Source of the DNA: Candidatus Helarchaeota archaeon
GTDB lineage: Archaea; Asgardarchaeota; Lokiarchaeia; Helarchaeales; RDOG01
Direction of reading: 5' to 3'
DNA: 64,000 nucleotides
Assembly: GCA_019058315.1 (NCBI GenBank)
Contig: JAHPZH010000003.1
Span: 640,451 to 704,450, forward strand
The translations under genes and the position numbers were made by a program. Position 1 is the first letter of the stretch, and the number at the start of each line of letters is the position of its first letter. Below the pieces are notes generated by a model, which was not told the DNA's origin, did not search any database, and saw nothing but the letters and a program-made list of their open reading frames with translations. Of this stretch, positions 35,531 through 45,177 are shown piece after piece.

Positions 35531-36730
35531 ATGAGTGAGATCAAGATAAATTGGAAAGGACATCTTGAAAAATATCAGAATGCTATGGAGGAACTTAATC
35601 TGGATTTTTGTGTACTCACAAGAGTTAAATCATTGACTTATTTGCATGGTGCATTCGTACCTTGGAGAAGTGCGATATTTTTACCCAAGAAAGGTTCGGG
35701 AGATCCAATTTTATATACAGTTCTTTTGGATGTAGAACGCTGCAAGGCAGAGGGGCAATTAGCGGTTGATGGTTGGGGTCCCATGAAAGGGTTCTATTTG
35801 GAAAAGAAGATTCAAAAGGCAGCAAAAAAGGCAGGAGTATATAATCCAAACGGATCACCTCCAAGAATTGGTGTAGAGCTTGGTCAAGATATTTGTATAA
35901 GTGGCGGTATGCTGCAATACACTGAAGCTGAGCTCATTAAAAGTGTCTTTCCAGGTTGTGAACTAGTTGATTTTAATGAAAAAATTGAACAAATCCAGTT
36001 CATAAAAGAACCTGAAGAAATTGCTATGTTACGAAAAGCAAGTGGGATAACAGATATTGGGCAGGAAGCTGTAAAAAAAGAACTAAGCGAAAGACCCTCT
36101 GGAAAAGTATTTACTGAGAATGAAATTGCTGGAATTGGGACAAAAGCTATGCGAGATGCTGGGAGCAATTGGGAATGGACTTTCACAGGTGCCCAAGAAA
36201 TTGGTTCGGGTTACCGAGCAAGTTATATTTGGGGAGGTTGTACCCCAGCAACAAATAAAAAAATTAAAGAAGGCGAATCTCTACTTGTGGATCTTCATAG
36301 CGAATATGGGTGCTATTTAGGAGATCTGAGTCACAATTACGTACTTGGTAAATGCTCATCAGAATTAAAAGAGTTTAACGAAGTTTATGAACAATTGTGT
36401 TATACACTAATAGACAACATGGTCCCCGGAAAAACATTTGGTGAATGCTTTGAAGAAGTTTCTAAAGTAGCTAATTCGGCTGGATTTGGTAACGAACTTT
36501 TTCTAGCCGTTGGTCACGGTATTGGGTGTATTGGAAATGAGTCTTGGCCAATTATCACCTTTGGAAAAGAGTGGGGTAAAATGGAGTTCGTTCCTGGAAT
36601 GGTCGAGATAGCTGCGGTTGTTTTTAATAGACCAGATCTTGGTGGATTAAGGTTAGAATCTCCTACTCTTGTCACAAATAAAGGTGCGGAAGTGCTTCCA
36701 AAGACACCTTTTGAAGTTGATTATGTTTAG
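35531..36730 (+). CDS. M24-family metallopeptidase, Xaa-Pro dipeptidase/creatinase-like
   Basis: This 399-residue protein has an N-terminal creatinase-type domain (about 1-150) and a C-terminal pita-bread domain. Visible metal ligands are the two Asp of LVDLHSEYGCYLGDLSHNY near 255-273, His in AVGHGIGC near 335, and acidic residues near the end. Position and order fit dinuclear M24 peptidases, but the M24 C-terminal Glu pair is weakly matched (FVPGMVEIAAVVFN and GLRLES). It cleaves X-Pro dipeptides in its relatives. The gene follows vhuD by 193 bp, including the SECIS, with its own promoter region. Confidence 0.85.
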   Translation: MSEIKINWKGHLEKYQNAMEELNLDFCVLTRVKSLTYLHGAFVPWRSAIFLPKKGSGDPILYTVLLDVERCKAEGQLAVDGWGPMKGFYLEKKIQKAAKKAGVYNPNGSPPRIGVELGQDICISGGMLQYTEAELIKSVFPGCELVDFNEKIEQIQFIKEPEEIAMLRKASGITDIGQEAVKKELSERPSGKVFTENEIAGIGTKAMRDAGSNWEWTFTGAQEIGSGYRASYIWGGCTPATNKKIKEGESLLVDLHSEYGCYLGDLSHNYVLGKCSSELKEFNEVYEQLCYTLIDNMVPGKTFGECFEEVSKVANSAGFGNELFLAVGHGIGCIGNESWPIITFGKEWGKMEFVPGMVEIAAVVFNRPDLGGLRLESPTLVTNKGAEVLPKTPFEVDYV

Positions 36731-36767
36731 ATTAATACTTGATTTGAGGCAATTTCTAGTGATTTAA

Positions 36768-37703
36768 ATGAATCCAAAACATGAACTTGCAGAGAGGCCC
36801 GATTTCAATGTATATGTTAGTGGTATGAATGCTACGGTGCGAATGAAATGGAATGATATAGAGAAATATATCATACCTGGTAAAATAGTTGATGTAGGTT
36901 GTGGGACGGGTGAATTAACAAAAATTATCGCAAAAAAATTTCTCGATTCTCAAGTTATAGGCATTGATATATCGGATTATTTCGTTCAATTATCCCGAAA
37001 AAACACGAAGGATTTAGGGAATGTCGAAATACAGCAGTGTGATATTGTTTTTAAAGAATTTGAACCAGAAACCATTACAACAAAAATATTTTCTTCTGTT
37101 ATCCATGAATTAGTATCTTATAAAGGCTATAATAAAGAAATTCCTAAAAAAGTAATAAGAGGTTCATTTAGAGAACTTAAACCAGGTGGTAGGATTATTA
37201 TTAGAGATGGTGTAAGTCCAGGGGATTATGAAATATACATTTGGTTTAATGATAAAAATGGAATAAATGAGTTAGATCATAAGAAAAATATAAAGCTTAA
37301 TTTTAAAGATTTAAGCACAGAAGCTCGTTTCATACGATTCTGTTTGCAATTCAAGGGTAAAGAATGGGATTATAGACCAGTCAGAATTAATAATAAAAAA
37401 TTATATGTTTTGGATGCGCATTTTGCACATGAATTTATGAGTAAGAAAGAATATGTCGAAAATTGGGATGTTGAAGCTCTTGAGGAATTTGGCATATTTA
37501 CTATTGAAGAATATAAACAGACTCTTGAAAATGCAGATTTTGACATAGTTGAAATTAAAACTTACAAAAATCCTTGGATTGTAAAAAATTGGTATGAAAA
37601 TAAACTAAAATTATATAGATATGAAAATAATAAGCTTAATGAGCTAGATTATTTTCCAACGAATATTATAATTATAGCTGAAAAACCTAAAGAAACTAAT
37701 TAA
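36768..37703 (+). CDS. Class I SAM-dependent methyltransferase
   Basis: This 311-residue protein has motif I KIVDVGCGTGEL at 39-50, VIGIDISDYFV (SAM ribose-binding acid) near 65-75, VEIQQCDIVFKEF near 86-98 and the motif IV-like LKPGGRIIIRDGVSPGDY near 140. The C-terminal 130 residues are helical and unlike other methyltransferases in the window. It may act on a small molecule or lipid; the substrate is unknown. It is 37 bp after the M24 peptidase gene and probably shares its transcript. Confidence 0.75.
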   Translation: MNPKHELAERPDFNVYVSGMNATVRMKWNDIEKYIIPGKIVDVGCGTGELTKIIAKKFLDSQVIGIDISDYFVQLSRKNTKDLGNVEIQQCDIVFKEFEPETITTKIFSSVIHELVSYKGYNKEIPKKVIRGSFRELKPGGRIIIRDGVSPGDYEIYIWFNDKNGINELDHKKNIKLNFKDLSTEARFIRFCLQFKGKEWDYRPVRINNKKLYVLDAHFAHEFMSKKEYVENWDVEALEEFGIFTIEEYKQTLENADFDIVEIKTYKNPWIVKNWYENKLKLYRYENNKLNELDYFPTNIIIIAEKPKETN

Positions 37704-37799
37704 CTAAACAAGAATTCAATTTTTTTAATCGATTTTATATAAATCTTGAATTAAATTAAAAAAAAAATTGAGGTAATTTTGACCTCATCTCGTATAGAA

Positions 37800-38798
37800 T
37801 TAGAGTAAATCGAGGATTTGTACTAGTATTAATTGAATATCATCGATCTGTGCAATTAGGTTTCCTGCCATTTCTTCTTCGATGATATGAAACCTATCAG
37901 CGATTTTTATTATAATCTCGCTTATGCAAGTTTGACATTTTGTTATCCAGACACGTATTTTAGCACATTCGGTGTTATTTTCTAGATATAAATCAAGAGC
38001 AGTTTCCATATTATTTTCTGCCTTATTTGTAATATAAGTTAAGATTATTCTAAGCAAACTACAATTGATTTCTCCAATAGAACCTTTTAAGATACCGAGT
38101 TGTTCTATCACTTCTTCCATTAGAATTTGTTCTGGTGGTTTTTCTTTGTAATCGGGTATGCCATTTCCATCATAGTCTAAACTTATAATAACTACATCCC
38201 AACCTGAATCAGCAGGTGCAGGACTGTAGCCAGACCAAGTTAAAATTCTTATATCATTGCTACCTTCAGTCCAATCATTAATGCCATCGCCATCTAGATC
38301 TGTAGAGAATGAAAAATTGTACCAATTAAATTCTGTTCCTGATATAGTTTTCCAGATTTTAACTTGAGAGGGGTAGTAATCCGGATCATTTACTGATACG
38401 TATGTAACTTGGTCTTGAAATCCTAATGGTGGAGGATAAGTCCCATTTTTTGTTATTTTAGCTTTGAATTCAATAAATATTTTGCTTGTATTTGTAGGAA
38501 CTTTAGAAAAATTAATTACCCATGGATTACTCCAAACATCCATCCAGCCAAATCCATCAAGAGTGAGATCAGAACAATTGTCATTATCTATGCCAATTAT
38601 TGAATATAATCCTTTATTTTCAATGATCCATGAACTTTTTTGCTCACTCATGCCATCTTGAGAATTCTGGATTCCTTGAAGTGCCAGAAGTCCATAAAGT
38701 GTGGGAAACGTTGAACCAGTATTTAAATATGCAAAACTAAGACCAAACGAACATAAAATGATTACTATAGCTATTGCTCCAGTTTGATTCTTCTTCAT
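37800..38798 (-). CDS. Secreted protein with calcium-binding repeats
   Basis: This 332-residue protein begins with a signal-peptide-like helix (IAIVIILCSFGLSFAYLN at about 9-26). DLDGDGINDWTEGSND near 167 and DYDGNGIPDYKEK near 206 are thrombospondin-type-3/EF-like Ca2+ loops. The C-terminal 110 residues are helical (LLRIILTYITNKAENNMETAL, IADRFHIIEEEM). It is probably exported and membrane- or surface-bound. No family is recognised. Confidence 0.7.
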   Translation of the reverse strand: MKKNQTGAIAIVIILCSFGLSFAYLNTGSTFPTLYGLLALQGIQNSQDGMSEQKSSWIIENKGLYSIIGIDNDNCSDLTLDGFGWMDVWSNPWVINFSKVPTNTSKIFIEFKAKITKNGTYPPPLGFQDQVTYVSVNDPDYYPSQVKIWKTISGTEFNWYNFSFSTDLDGDGINDWTEGSNDIRILTWSGYSPAPADSGWDVVIISLDYDGNGIPDYKEKPPEQILMEEVIEQLGILKGSIGEINCSLLRIILTYITNKAENNMETALDLYLENNTECAKIRVWITKCQTCISEIIIKIADRFHIIEEEMAGNLIAQIDDIQLILVQILDLL

Positions 38799-39119
38799 TT
38801 TTGTCCCCGAGCTATATTAGTAAATTAGTAAGAAATTATTTTTTCACAAATATAAAAAGATTTCTTTAAGAATCTCATTAATATGTTAAAAAATTTTGAG
38901 ATTTGTTATTTTTATCGAAAATATAATTGCGAAATTTTACATTATTTAAATCAGAGAATATTTTTTATTAGTCTTATTTATTTATATTATAATTTTAATC
39001 AGTCTTGTTGATATAAAGTTAAAAACCAATAATATTCTATTAATATGAAATATGTGTCATTAGTACATTTTTAATAAAATACGGTGATTTATTGATCTTT
39101 TTTCTAATAAAAGAAGAAT
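38799..39119. other. AT-rich intergenic stretch without a visible gene
   Basis: This 321-bp gap lies between two minus-strand genes. It has very low GC content and several TATA-like and T-rich motifs that would serve as the terminator of the 39120 gene and the promoter of the 37800 gene. I see no open frame with coding character and no clear inverted repeat. Confidence 0.4.
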
Positions 39120-40136
39120 TCATTCTATTAAATTAGATGTTTTGAATTTTTCTAGTTTAAAAATATAAAGAATGATGAGAATTCCACAAATAATTATTGA
39201 AACTGGAATAATTACATACAATGTTATTTCAGGACCATGCCAAGGAAGAGCAGCATGAAAAATATATGCAAAATATAATAATAGTAATGAAATATAATAA
39301 GAATCAGTTCTACGAGTAATTTCGCATAATATCAAGCCGAAAAGAGTAAATGTTAAAGCAAACCCAAAAGTATGCCAAGGATAAGCAAATCCAAAACAAA
39401 CTGAAATTATAAGATATGCAAATATTGTTTTAGTTTTGCTCATAAACATTTTAAATCCCCATTTATAGAAAAATGAAGTCATAGCCCATAATTGGATGAA
39501 TTTTATAACAAAAAAAAAGAAATACATTGTAAAATTGAATAAAGAACAGCAATGCCAAAGAGCTGAAACTGCTCCATAGCCATATGCGCTTAAAACTACA
39601 ATAAATATTTCTTTATCAATATTTTTTTTAGAAATTGCAAAATCTTCTTTATTAAATTTAAAGATTATTTTGAACAATTCTGGGAGTAATCCTATTACGA
39701 TTAGACTTAACATGGAATGAAAGAATAACGGACCCATTCCTAAGGGAGCATTTGGATCCCACCAAGAATATCCTATTAAAAAATTTATTATTATAAAGCC
39801 TCCAGTTGTCCCAAAAAAAGCAATAATTTCAATTTTGTTTACTGGTCGTTTTTTAAATGAAATTGGCTCCCATTGCATAAGAAACAAAATACAGATTCCT
39901 AGAATAATAAAACCTAGTATAGCTAAGGATTTCATACCAATCTCGCCACCTAATTCCCACATTCCTTCTATCCAAGTTCTACCATTAATCGGAGGTTCGC
40001 CAACAACGTTTAGAGAGAGATATTCTAAAAGATTAATGGGAACAAATATAATTAAATTAATTGTGATTGTAACGAATATTAAAACAATTAAAAGACTCTT
40101 CGATTTTTCAGTTAATACATTAAACATATTTCTCAT
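39120..40136 (-). CDS. Polytopic membrane protein, CPBP-protease-like
   Basis: This 338-residue protein has at least eight hydrophobic helices. ITISV-like stretches LIISVCFGFAYPWHTFGFAL and LFGLILCEITRRTDSYYISL near 250-295 resemble motif 2/3 of CPBP-family intramembrane proteases (Abi). The canonical first motif EExxxR is not seen, so it may not be an active protease. A STOP near position 1 and the upstream 4-TM gene at 40200 on the same strand suggest a transcript of two membrane genes. Function is unknown. Confidence 0.6.
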   Translation of the reverse strand: MRNMFNVLTEKSKSLLIVLIFVTITINLIIFVPINLLEYLSLNVVGEPPINGRTWIEGMWELGGEIGMKSLAILGFIILGICILFLMQWEPISFKKRPVNKIEIIAFFGTTGGFIIINFLIGYSWWDPNAPLGMGPLFFHSMLSLIVIGLLPELFKIIFKFNKEDFAISKKNIDKEIFIVVLSAYGYGAVSALWHCCSLFNFTMYFFFFVIKFIQLWAMTSFFYKWGFKMFMSKTKTIFAYLIISVCFGFAYPWHTFGFALTFTLFGLILCEITRRTDSYYISLLLLYFAYIFHAALPWHGPEITLYVIIPVSIIICGILIILYIFKLEKFKTSNLIE

Positions 40137-40199
40137 AGCGCATCATCAAAAATAATCTTATAATTTTAAAAAAAAAAGATATTTATTTTTAGATTAATT

Positions 40200-40685
40200 C
40201 TAAATTTTTGCTTTTGTTTTTTGAAGAGCTATAATTTCTAATACTACAATTACACCAGCAAGAATAAAAGTGACAATTGCCCTCACAAGTGTAATATTAA
40301 GTTCTCTGATTGAAGCAGGCATGGATATTATGACTAAAAATTGCATAAAAGAATCGCCTTCGAAAAGCAGAAGCCAAATCAATGTTCTCATTGGAAGAAT
40401 GGATATTGTATTAAGTATAAATATCGTATTGCCAATTTCCGATCCAAAAAGTAGACCTATTGCGCCCATTCCAACCCCAAAACCAACCTTGAAAAGATCT
40501 TCACTATCCCAGATACCACTTATAAATATGAAAATTCCCGAGTTAATTACTATTAATACTCCTAAGATCCTAAGGATGTCAACTAATCGAGGAGCATCTT
40601 CATATACTGGAAATCCTGTTAACACAAAACCTATAATCAAGATAATTATTCCAAGTGTAAATACATCTCTATTTTCTATTGCCAT
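40200..40685 (-). CDS. Small four-TM membrane protein
   Basis: This 161-residue protein has four predicted hydrophobic helices: LGIIILIIGFVLTGFPVY, ILGVLIVINSGIFIFISGIW, VGMGAIGLLFGSEIGNTIFILN and AIVTFILAGVIVVLEIIAL. There is no known domain. It lies 63 bp upstream of the CPBP-like gene on the same strand and probably shares its promoter. Confidence 0.65.
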   Translation of the reverse strand: MAIENRDVFTLGIIILIIGFVLTGFPVYEDAPRLVDILRILGVLIVINSGIFIFISGIWDSEDLFKVGFGVGMGAIGLLFGSEIGNTIFILNTISILPMRTLIWLLLFEGDSFMQFLVIISMPASIRELNITLVRAIVTFILAGVIVVLEIIALQKTKAKI

Positions 40686-40908
40686 ATCATTTGCTCCATT
40701 TCAAAATTATATAATAATGAATTATAAATAAACTATTTTATGAATTTTTTTAAATAAATTGCCTAGGAATATAGATTTAGTTATTTGTTTATTTTTACGA
40801 AATTAACTTGTAATTCAAAATTATTAAACCCTCAGTGTTTTAGTTATACTAACCTAGGTCTTAAATACTAACTTTCGTTTTTATTCTCAAAAATAGAGGT
40901 GAGTGTTT

Positions 40909-41178
40909 ATGGATTTTAATAATAAAACCCAAGTAGAAAATAAGATAGCAGAACTTATAGCTGAGGTTAAAAAAGAAGGATGTGCCAAGGCAAAATATGA
41001 AGAATTGGGTTCTATTCTAAATAAAATAGGTCAAGATGAAGACCTTTTAAAAAAATATGAAACACTATTTGATGATGCATTAGACGAAATGATGATGTCA
41101 GGAGTTAGCATGGAAAAATGTGGTTGTGATCCATTACTTAAAAAAATCCCAGCGGATAAAGAGCCGAAAAAACCTTAA
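40909..41178 (+). CDS. Small charged hypothetical protein with C-terminal Cys pair
   Basis: This 89-residue helical protein starts at the ATG at 40909. A GTG at 40903 would lie on top of the GAGGTGAG ribosome-binding site (40896-40903), so I prefer the ATG. The helical part is NKIAELIAEVKKEGCAKAKYEEL, and the end has MEKCGCDPLLKKIP with a CxC. It may bind a metal or a partner. It has its own promoter region in a 220-bp gap. Confidence 0.65.
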   Translation: MDFNNKTQVENKIAELIAEVKKEGCAKAKYEELGSILNKIGQDEDLLKKYETLFDDALDEMMMSGVSMEKCGCDPLLKKIPADKEPKKP

Positions 41179-41209
41179 TCTTTTTATTTTTATTATTATA
41201 CTGGACATT

Positions 41210-41518
41210 TTAAAATGTCTGTACTACATCCCAGTCTAAAATATGGTATTCATTATTAATCTCTTCAATATTTAAATTTATAATCGTTTCTTCTTCTTGA
41301 GTCCATTCAATACTCCATCGTGCGATTATTTTTGATGGTTCAATATAGATATTCCATTCTCCCACGCACCAAATATCTTTTTGAATTTTCCCTTTTCTTC
41401 CTTTAATTGAATCTTCACTTAATGGTAAACCGCTTAATAATGAATTATTCTTATTTTCTTGGATAAACCCAATAATACAATGTTCAATAAGATCTAAATT
41501 CGGAACTTTTTCTCTCAT
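41210..41518 (-). CDS. Small hypothetical protein
   Basis: This 102-residue protein has an alpha/beta layout (LIEHCIIGFIQENKN, DIWCVGEWNIYIEPSK, IIARWSIEWTQEEETIINL). It has no recognisable domain. It is convergent with the 40909 gene and divergent from the PLP-enzyme gene. It is in an ordinary gene-dense context, so it is probably real but functionally unknown. Confidence 0.55.
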   Translation of the reverse strand: MREKVPNLDLIEHCIIGFIQENKNNSLLSGLPLSEDSIKGRKGKIQKDIWCVGEWNIYIEPSKIIARWSIEWTQEEETIINLNIEEINNEYHILDWDVVQTF

Positions 41519-41633
41519 TATATTTCCTTTATCTTTTATTTATTTTACAAAATTTTTTAACACATAATCCATATATGTCTTTTACATAAAAGCAAATACC
41601 AAAATAAGAAAGATATGATTAAGAGGCTTAATA

Positions 41634-42821
41634 ATGGAAAAGAAGAAATTTAAGTTCTTACGTGGATTTGCCACAAGAGCTATTCATTCTACAATACCAA
41701 AAGAAGAGGAAAGTCGTCCTATTACCTCACCGATATATCAGACTACATCCTTTGATGTAAAAGATGCGTTTATAAAACAAATCAGCCCTAAATATATTTA
41801 TACAAGAGGAGGCAATCCAACATTACACGAATTAGAAGTAAAACTTGCAAATTTAGAAAATGGTGATATAGGGGAGACCTTTGCATCAGGTATGGGTGCT
41901 ATTTCTACAACTGTTCTTTCAATCGCTAAAAAGGGGGATGAAATAATTGCAGACTATGAATTATATGGAGGTACCCAAGGTCTATTTAATAGTGTTGTTC
42001 GAGACTGTGGAATTAAAGTCAATTATATAGACATGACTAATTTCGATCAGGTTCTAGAAGCTATTAATAATAGAACCAAACTTATTTTCCTTGAAACTCC
42101 GGCTAATCCAACTTTAAAAATTACTAATTTAGAAGAAATTTCAAAAATTGCTAAAGAGAAAGAAATTATTACAGCTGCGGATAATACCTTTAATAGTCCA
42201 TATAATTCACGTCCATTGGAGCATGGTATAAATTTTGTAATACATTCTCTCACAAAATTTATTGGAGGTCATGGAGACGCTATAGGTGGTGTGGCAGTAT
42301 CAAAAAGGAGCGATTTTAAATTAATGACTGAAATTAAAAAGAATGCACATGGAATTGGAGCGTGTTTATCACCTTTTAATGCTTTTCTATTTCTTAGAGG
42401 TTTAAAGACTTTAGAACTTAGGATGCAAAGACATAATTATAATGCAACAGAATTAGCCAAAGCTCTCGAGGAAAGAACTGATAAAATCGGAAAAGTTCTT
42501 TATCCGGGATTACCTTCGCATCCTCAGCATGAATTAGCAAAAAAACAGATGGATGGATTTGGTTGTATTGTAAGTTTTTATTTGAAAAAAGGAACTAATG
42601 TCCAGAAATTCCTTAGGAATCTAGAAATTCCACATTATACTGTTAGTCTTGGAGATTGCGATAGTTTAATTGAAGACCCTTATAATCTAACGCATTTTTC
42701 AGTTTCCCATAAAGTTAAAAAAATGATAGGAATAACAAAATACATGATTAGAGTAAGTGTTGGTCTAGAAAACGTGGATGATTTAATAGATGATTTTAAT
42801 AATTCATTAGATTTACTATGA
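41634..42821 (+). CDS. Trans-sulfuration PLP enzyme (cystathionine gamma-synthase/methionine gamma-lyase family)
   Basis: This 395-residue PLP enzyme of fold type I belongs to the Cys/Met metabolism family. FATRAIHSTIPKEEESRP opens it, YTRGGNPTLHELEVKLANLE binds the cofactor phosphate, and SLTKFIGGHGDAIGG carries the Schiff-base Lys (K208). The end holds SVGLENVDDLIDDFNN. It may make cystathionine or homocysteine, or break down methionine or cystathionine; sequence alone does not decide. The WD40 protein gene follows after 6 bp and is probably co-transcribed. Confidence 0.88.
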   Translation: MEKKKFKFLRGFATRAIHSTIPKEEESRPITSPIYQTTSFDVKDAFIKQISPKYIYTRGGNPTLHELEVKLANLENGDIGETFASGMGAISTTVLSIAKKGDEIIADYELYGGTQGLFNSVVRDCGIKVNYIDMTNFDQVLEAINNRTKLIFLETPANPTLKITNLEEISKIAKEKEIITAADNTFNSPYNSRPLEHGINFVIHSLTKFIGGHGDAIGGVAVSKRSDFKLMTEIKKNAHGIGACLSPFNAFLFLRGLKTLELRMQRHNYNATELAKALEERTDKIGKVLYPGLPSHPQHELAKKQMDGFGCIVSFYLKKGTNVQKFLRNLEIPHYTVSLGDCDSLIEDPYNLTHFSVSHKVKKMIGITKYMIRVSVGLENVDDLIDDFNNSLDLL

Positions 42822-42827
42822 AATATA

Positions 42828-43793
42828 ATGAAGATCAGTGAATTATCAAAATTTAAGCATAGTAACCCTATTTTATCATTAGCTATTTCCTCTGATGGAA
42901 AATATATCGTTTGCGGCTCAAATGATATTCATATTTGGGATATAACAAATGAAAAGCTTGTCCGTATTCTTGAAGGAAAAAATGATATTTTTTATTCTCT
43001 AGCATTTTCTAATGACTCAAAATACATCATTGGTGGTTCTCTTGATAAAACTCTTAAAATTTGGGAAATTGATACAGGAAAACTTGTTCATATTCTTGAA
43101 GGTCATGAACAACCTATTGTTGCAGTTAAGGTAACTCCAAATGGAAAATATATTGTTAGTGGATCTCGTGATTTTAGCGTTAAAGTGTGGAATATGGATA
43201 GTGGTGACTGTTTCCAAACGTTTAATGCGCACTGGGGTCCCGTAAAATCGATTGCAATTTCTCCAGATGGAAAATATCTTGTGAGTGGTTCTGGTGAATA
43301 TCGTTATTCAGGAACCAAAGATTACACCCTTAAACTTTGGGATTTAGAGAAGGGTATGCCTCTGCATACATTCATCGGACATGAGCACGATATACCCTCT
43401 GTTGAATTTTCACCCGATGGAAAATTTATTATCAGTGGTTCTTGGGATAATTCAATAAAAATCTGGAGATTAAAAACACGTACTCTTATCGATTCTATTG
43501 AAGATGCACAAGATTCTGTTCCAGTATATTCAATTGCAATCTCACAAGATGGAAAATATATTATTGGTGCCTTACAGAATGGTAATATTAAATTTTGGGA
43601 TTTTAAAACTAGGAGATATCTATATACACTAAAAGCACATAAGGGAGTGATCTGGTCGATATTAGTTTCTAATGACGATAATTATCTCATCAGTGGATCA
43701 GATGATAAATTAGTAAAAGTCTGGAACTTTTTAGAATTAAAGAAAGAATGTGAAATGAAAGTTAAATTAAAAATAGGGGATAAATACTTTTAA
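42828..43793 (+). CDS. Seven-bladed WD40 propeller protein
   Basis: This 321-residue protein consists of seven WD40 repeats. Typical pieces are SLAISSDGKYIVCGSND, LAFSNDSKYIIGGSLDKT, VTPNGKYIVSGSRDFS, ISPDGKYLVSGSG and FSPDGKFIISGSWDNS, with IW or VW closing each blade. No other domain is present. It is probably cytoplasmic and a platform for protein complexes; partners are unknown. It is 6 bp after the trans-sulfuration gene. Confidence 0.9.
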   Translation: MKISELSKFKHSNPILSLAISSDGKYIVCGSNDIHIWDITNEKLVRILEGKNDIFYSLAFSNDSKYIIGGSLDKTLKIWEIDTGKLVHILEGHEQPIVAVKVTPNGKYIVSGSRDFSVKVWNMDSGDCFQTFNAHWGPVKSIAISPDGKYLVSGSGEYRYSGTKDYTLKLWDLEKGMPLHTFIGHEHDIPSVEFSPDGKFIISGSWDNSIKIWRLKTRTLIDSIEDAQDSVPVYSIAISQDGKYIIGALQNGNIKFWDFKTRRYLYTLKAHKGVIWSILVSNDDNYLISGSDDKLVKVWNFLELKKECEMKVKLKIGDKYF

Positions 43794-43884
43794 TATCAGT
43801 ATTAATATTCATGTGAGTATCTGAACTTTTGGGGGAAGGTTGTAAATAATTAGGAACCCTATAAAGAATAATTTGGTTTGAAAA

Positions 43885-44088
43885 GTGCAAAAAGAGTGTA
43901 AATGGTATACAGTTTGCCCCATGAAGAGATTTTATGAACAGGGAAAATTGGATGAAAAGTGGATTAGATTATATTGTAGGGGAGATTGGAAGATTTGCGT
44001 TCGTTATCAAATGGAGGAAAGAGGAGACCCACATTCTGACTTGATGCTTCCAGATGGAACAATAATGGATAATAATAAAGATTTTTGA
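43885..44088 (+). CDS. Small four-cysteine protein, probably metal-binding
   Basis: This 67-residue protein starts at GTG. It contains C-x7-C...YC-x6-C: KECKWYTVCPMKRFYE at the start and YCRGDWKICVRYQMEE in the middle. The tail HSDLMLPDGTIMD also looks like a conserved family motif (in related small proteins MEE-G-H-D-MLPDG). Four well-spaced Cys suggest Fe-S or zinc. No function is known. It lies between the WD40 and amidohydrolase genes on the same strand. Confidence 0.65.
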   Translation: MQKECKWYTVCPMKRFYEQGKLDEKWIRLYCRGDWKICVRYQMEERGDPHSDLMLPDGTIMDNNKDF

Positions 44089-44151
44089 TATCAAAATAAA
44101 TATTAATAATGAAAAGATTATTTAACTGATAATTTTTGAAGAGGTTTTAAA

Positions 44152-45099
44152 ATGATAATCGATGCACATACTCATTTATGGCAGCGGGATATGCTACCTG
44201 AGAAATATTGGATAAATGCAGCTTGGATGATGTCTCAATTTATCCCCGGAGATATGTCGATTGATGTTATTCTAAAATCAGATGCTATGCAAAAATATAT
44301 GGATGGTTCTGCGGAACGACTTTTGGCTGAAATGGAAGAAGCAAGTATCGATAAGGCAATAGTTTTCGGAACAGATTGGGGTCTAGCATTAGGAGAGCCC
44401 AAAATTCCCGTTGATGATTTGAATAAATTTATTGCAGATAATGCTAAAGAATATTCGGATAAGTTTATTCCTTTTTTTACAATAGACCCAAGACGTCCAA
44501 ATGCAGCTATATTATTTGAAACAGCTCTTACTAAATGGGAAATGAAAGGATTAAAGTTACACCCTACAACTGGCTACTATCCAGATGGGGAGGAATGTTA
44601 TAAATTATTCGAAATTGCTGACAAATATCAAGTCCCTGTTATTACTCATACAGGTTATCTTACTGGATTAAAAGGTCGCACAGCATCCATAGAGTATTTT
44701 GATGCACCTACTACTGATTTTCCGAAAATTAAATTCAGTTTTGCACATCTAAGCTTCGGGAAAATTGAAGATCTTATTGGTATTATAACTATGAAGCCAA
44801 ATATTTATTGTGATATCTCTGCACATGGACAACTTCTTATAACGAATTCTCCCAGTGACTTCTATCGACAATTAAGGTTTATTATGAATCATCAGTTAGT
44901 GTCAAACAAAGTAATGTTTGGGTCTGATTGGCCTGCTACAAGCTCACTTATGACTCTTTCTAAATGGGTTGGAACAATAAAAGATCTGGATAATCCAAAA
45001 ATTAGTGAAGTTCTCGATAAATTTGGATATAAAAAATTTAGAAATAAGGATATAAAACAGGTTTTGGGATTAAATGCGACTAAATTTTTAGGTTCATAA
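44152..45099 (+). CDS. Amidohydrolase-family (amidohydrolase 2) metal enzyme
   Basis: This 315-residue TIM-barrel protein has the metal-binding DAHTHLW at 4-10, LKLHPTTGYYPDG near 140, VITHTGYLTG near 163, FAHLSFG near 195 and GSDWPATSS near 258. These match the ACMSD-like amidohydrolase 2 family (decarboxylases and hydrolases of carboxylic acids). The substrate is unknown. A GAGGTTT ribosome-binding site precedes the ATG. It is a single gene with the AP-superfamily gene 78 bp downstream. Confidence 0.85.
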   Translation: MIIDAHTHLWQRDMLPEKYWINAAWMMSQFIPGDMSIDVILKSDAMQKYMDGSAERLLAEMEEASIDKAIVFGTDWGLALGEPKIPVDDLNKFIADNAKEYSDKFIPFFTIDPRRPNAAILFETALTKWEMKGLKLHPTTGYYPDGEECYKLFEIADKYQVPVITHTGYLTGLKGRTASIEYFDAPTTDFPKIKFSFAHLSFGKIEDLIGIITMKPNIYCDISAHGQLLITNSPSDFYRQLRFIMNHQLVSNKVMFGSDWPATSSLMTLSKWVGTIKDLDNPKISEVLDKFGYKKFRNKDIKQVLGLNATKFLGS

Positions 45100-45177
45100 T
45101 GTTTAATTATTGATTAATTAAAATTTTTTTAGTATTATTGATATATTATTTAACAAAAAATATAAGCTGGTATTTTT

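Noticed and set aside
43828..43860. GGTT...AACC hairpin after the WD40 gene
   Set aside because: Only four or five base pairs with a large loop; too weak to call as a terminator or RNA.
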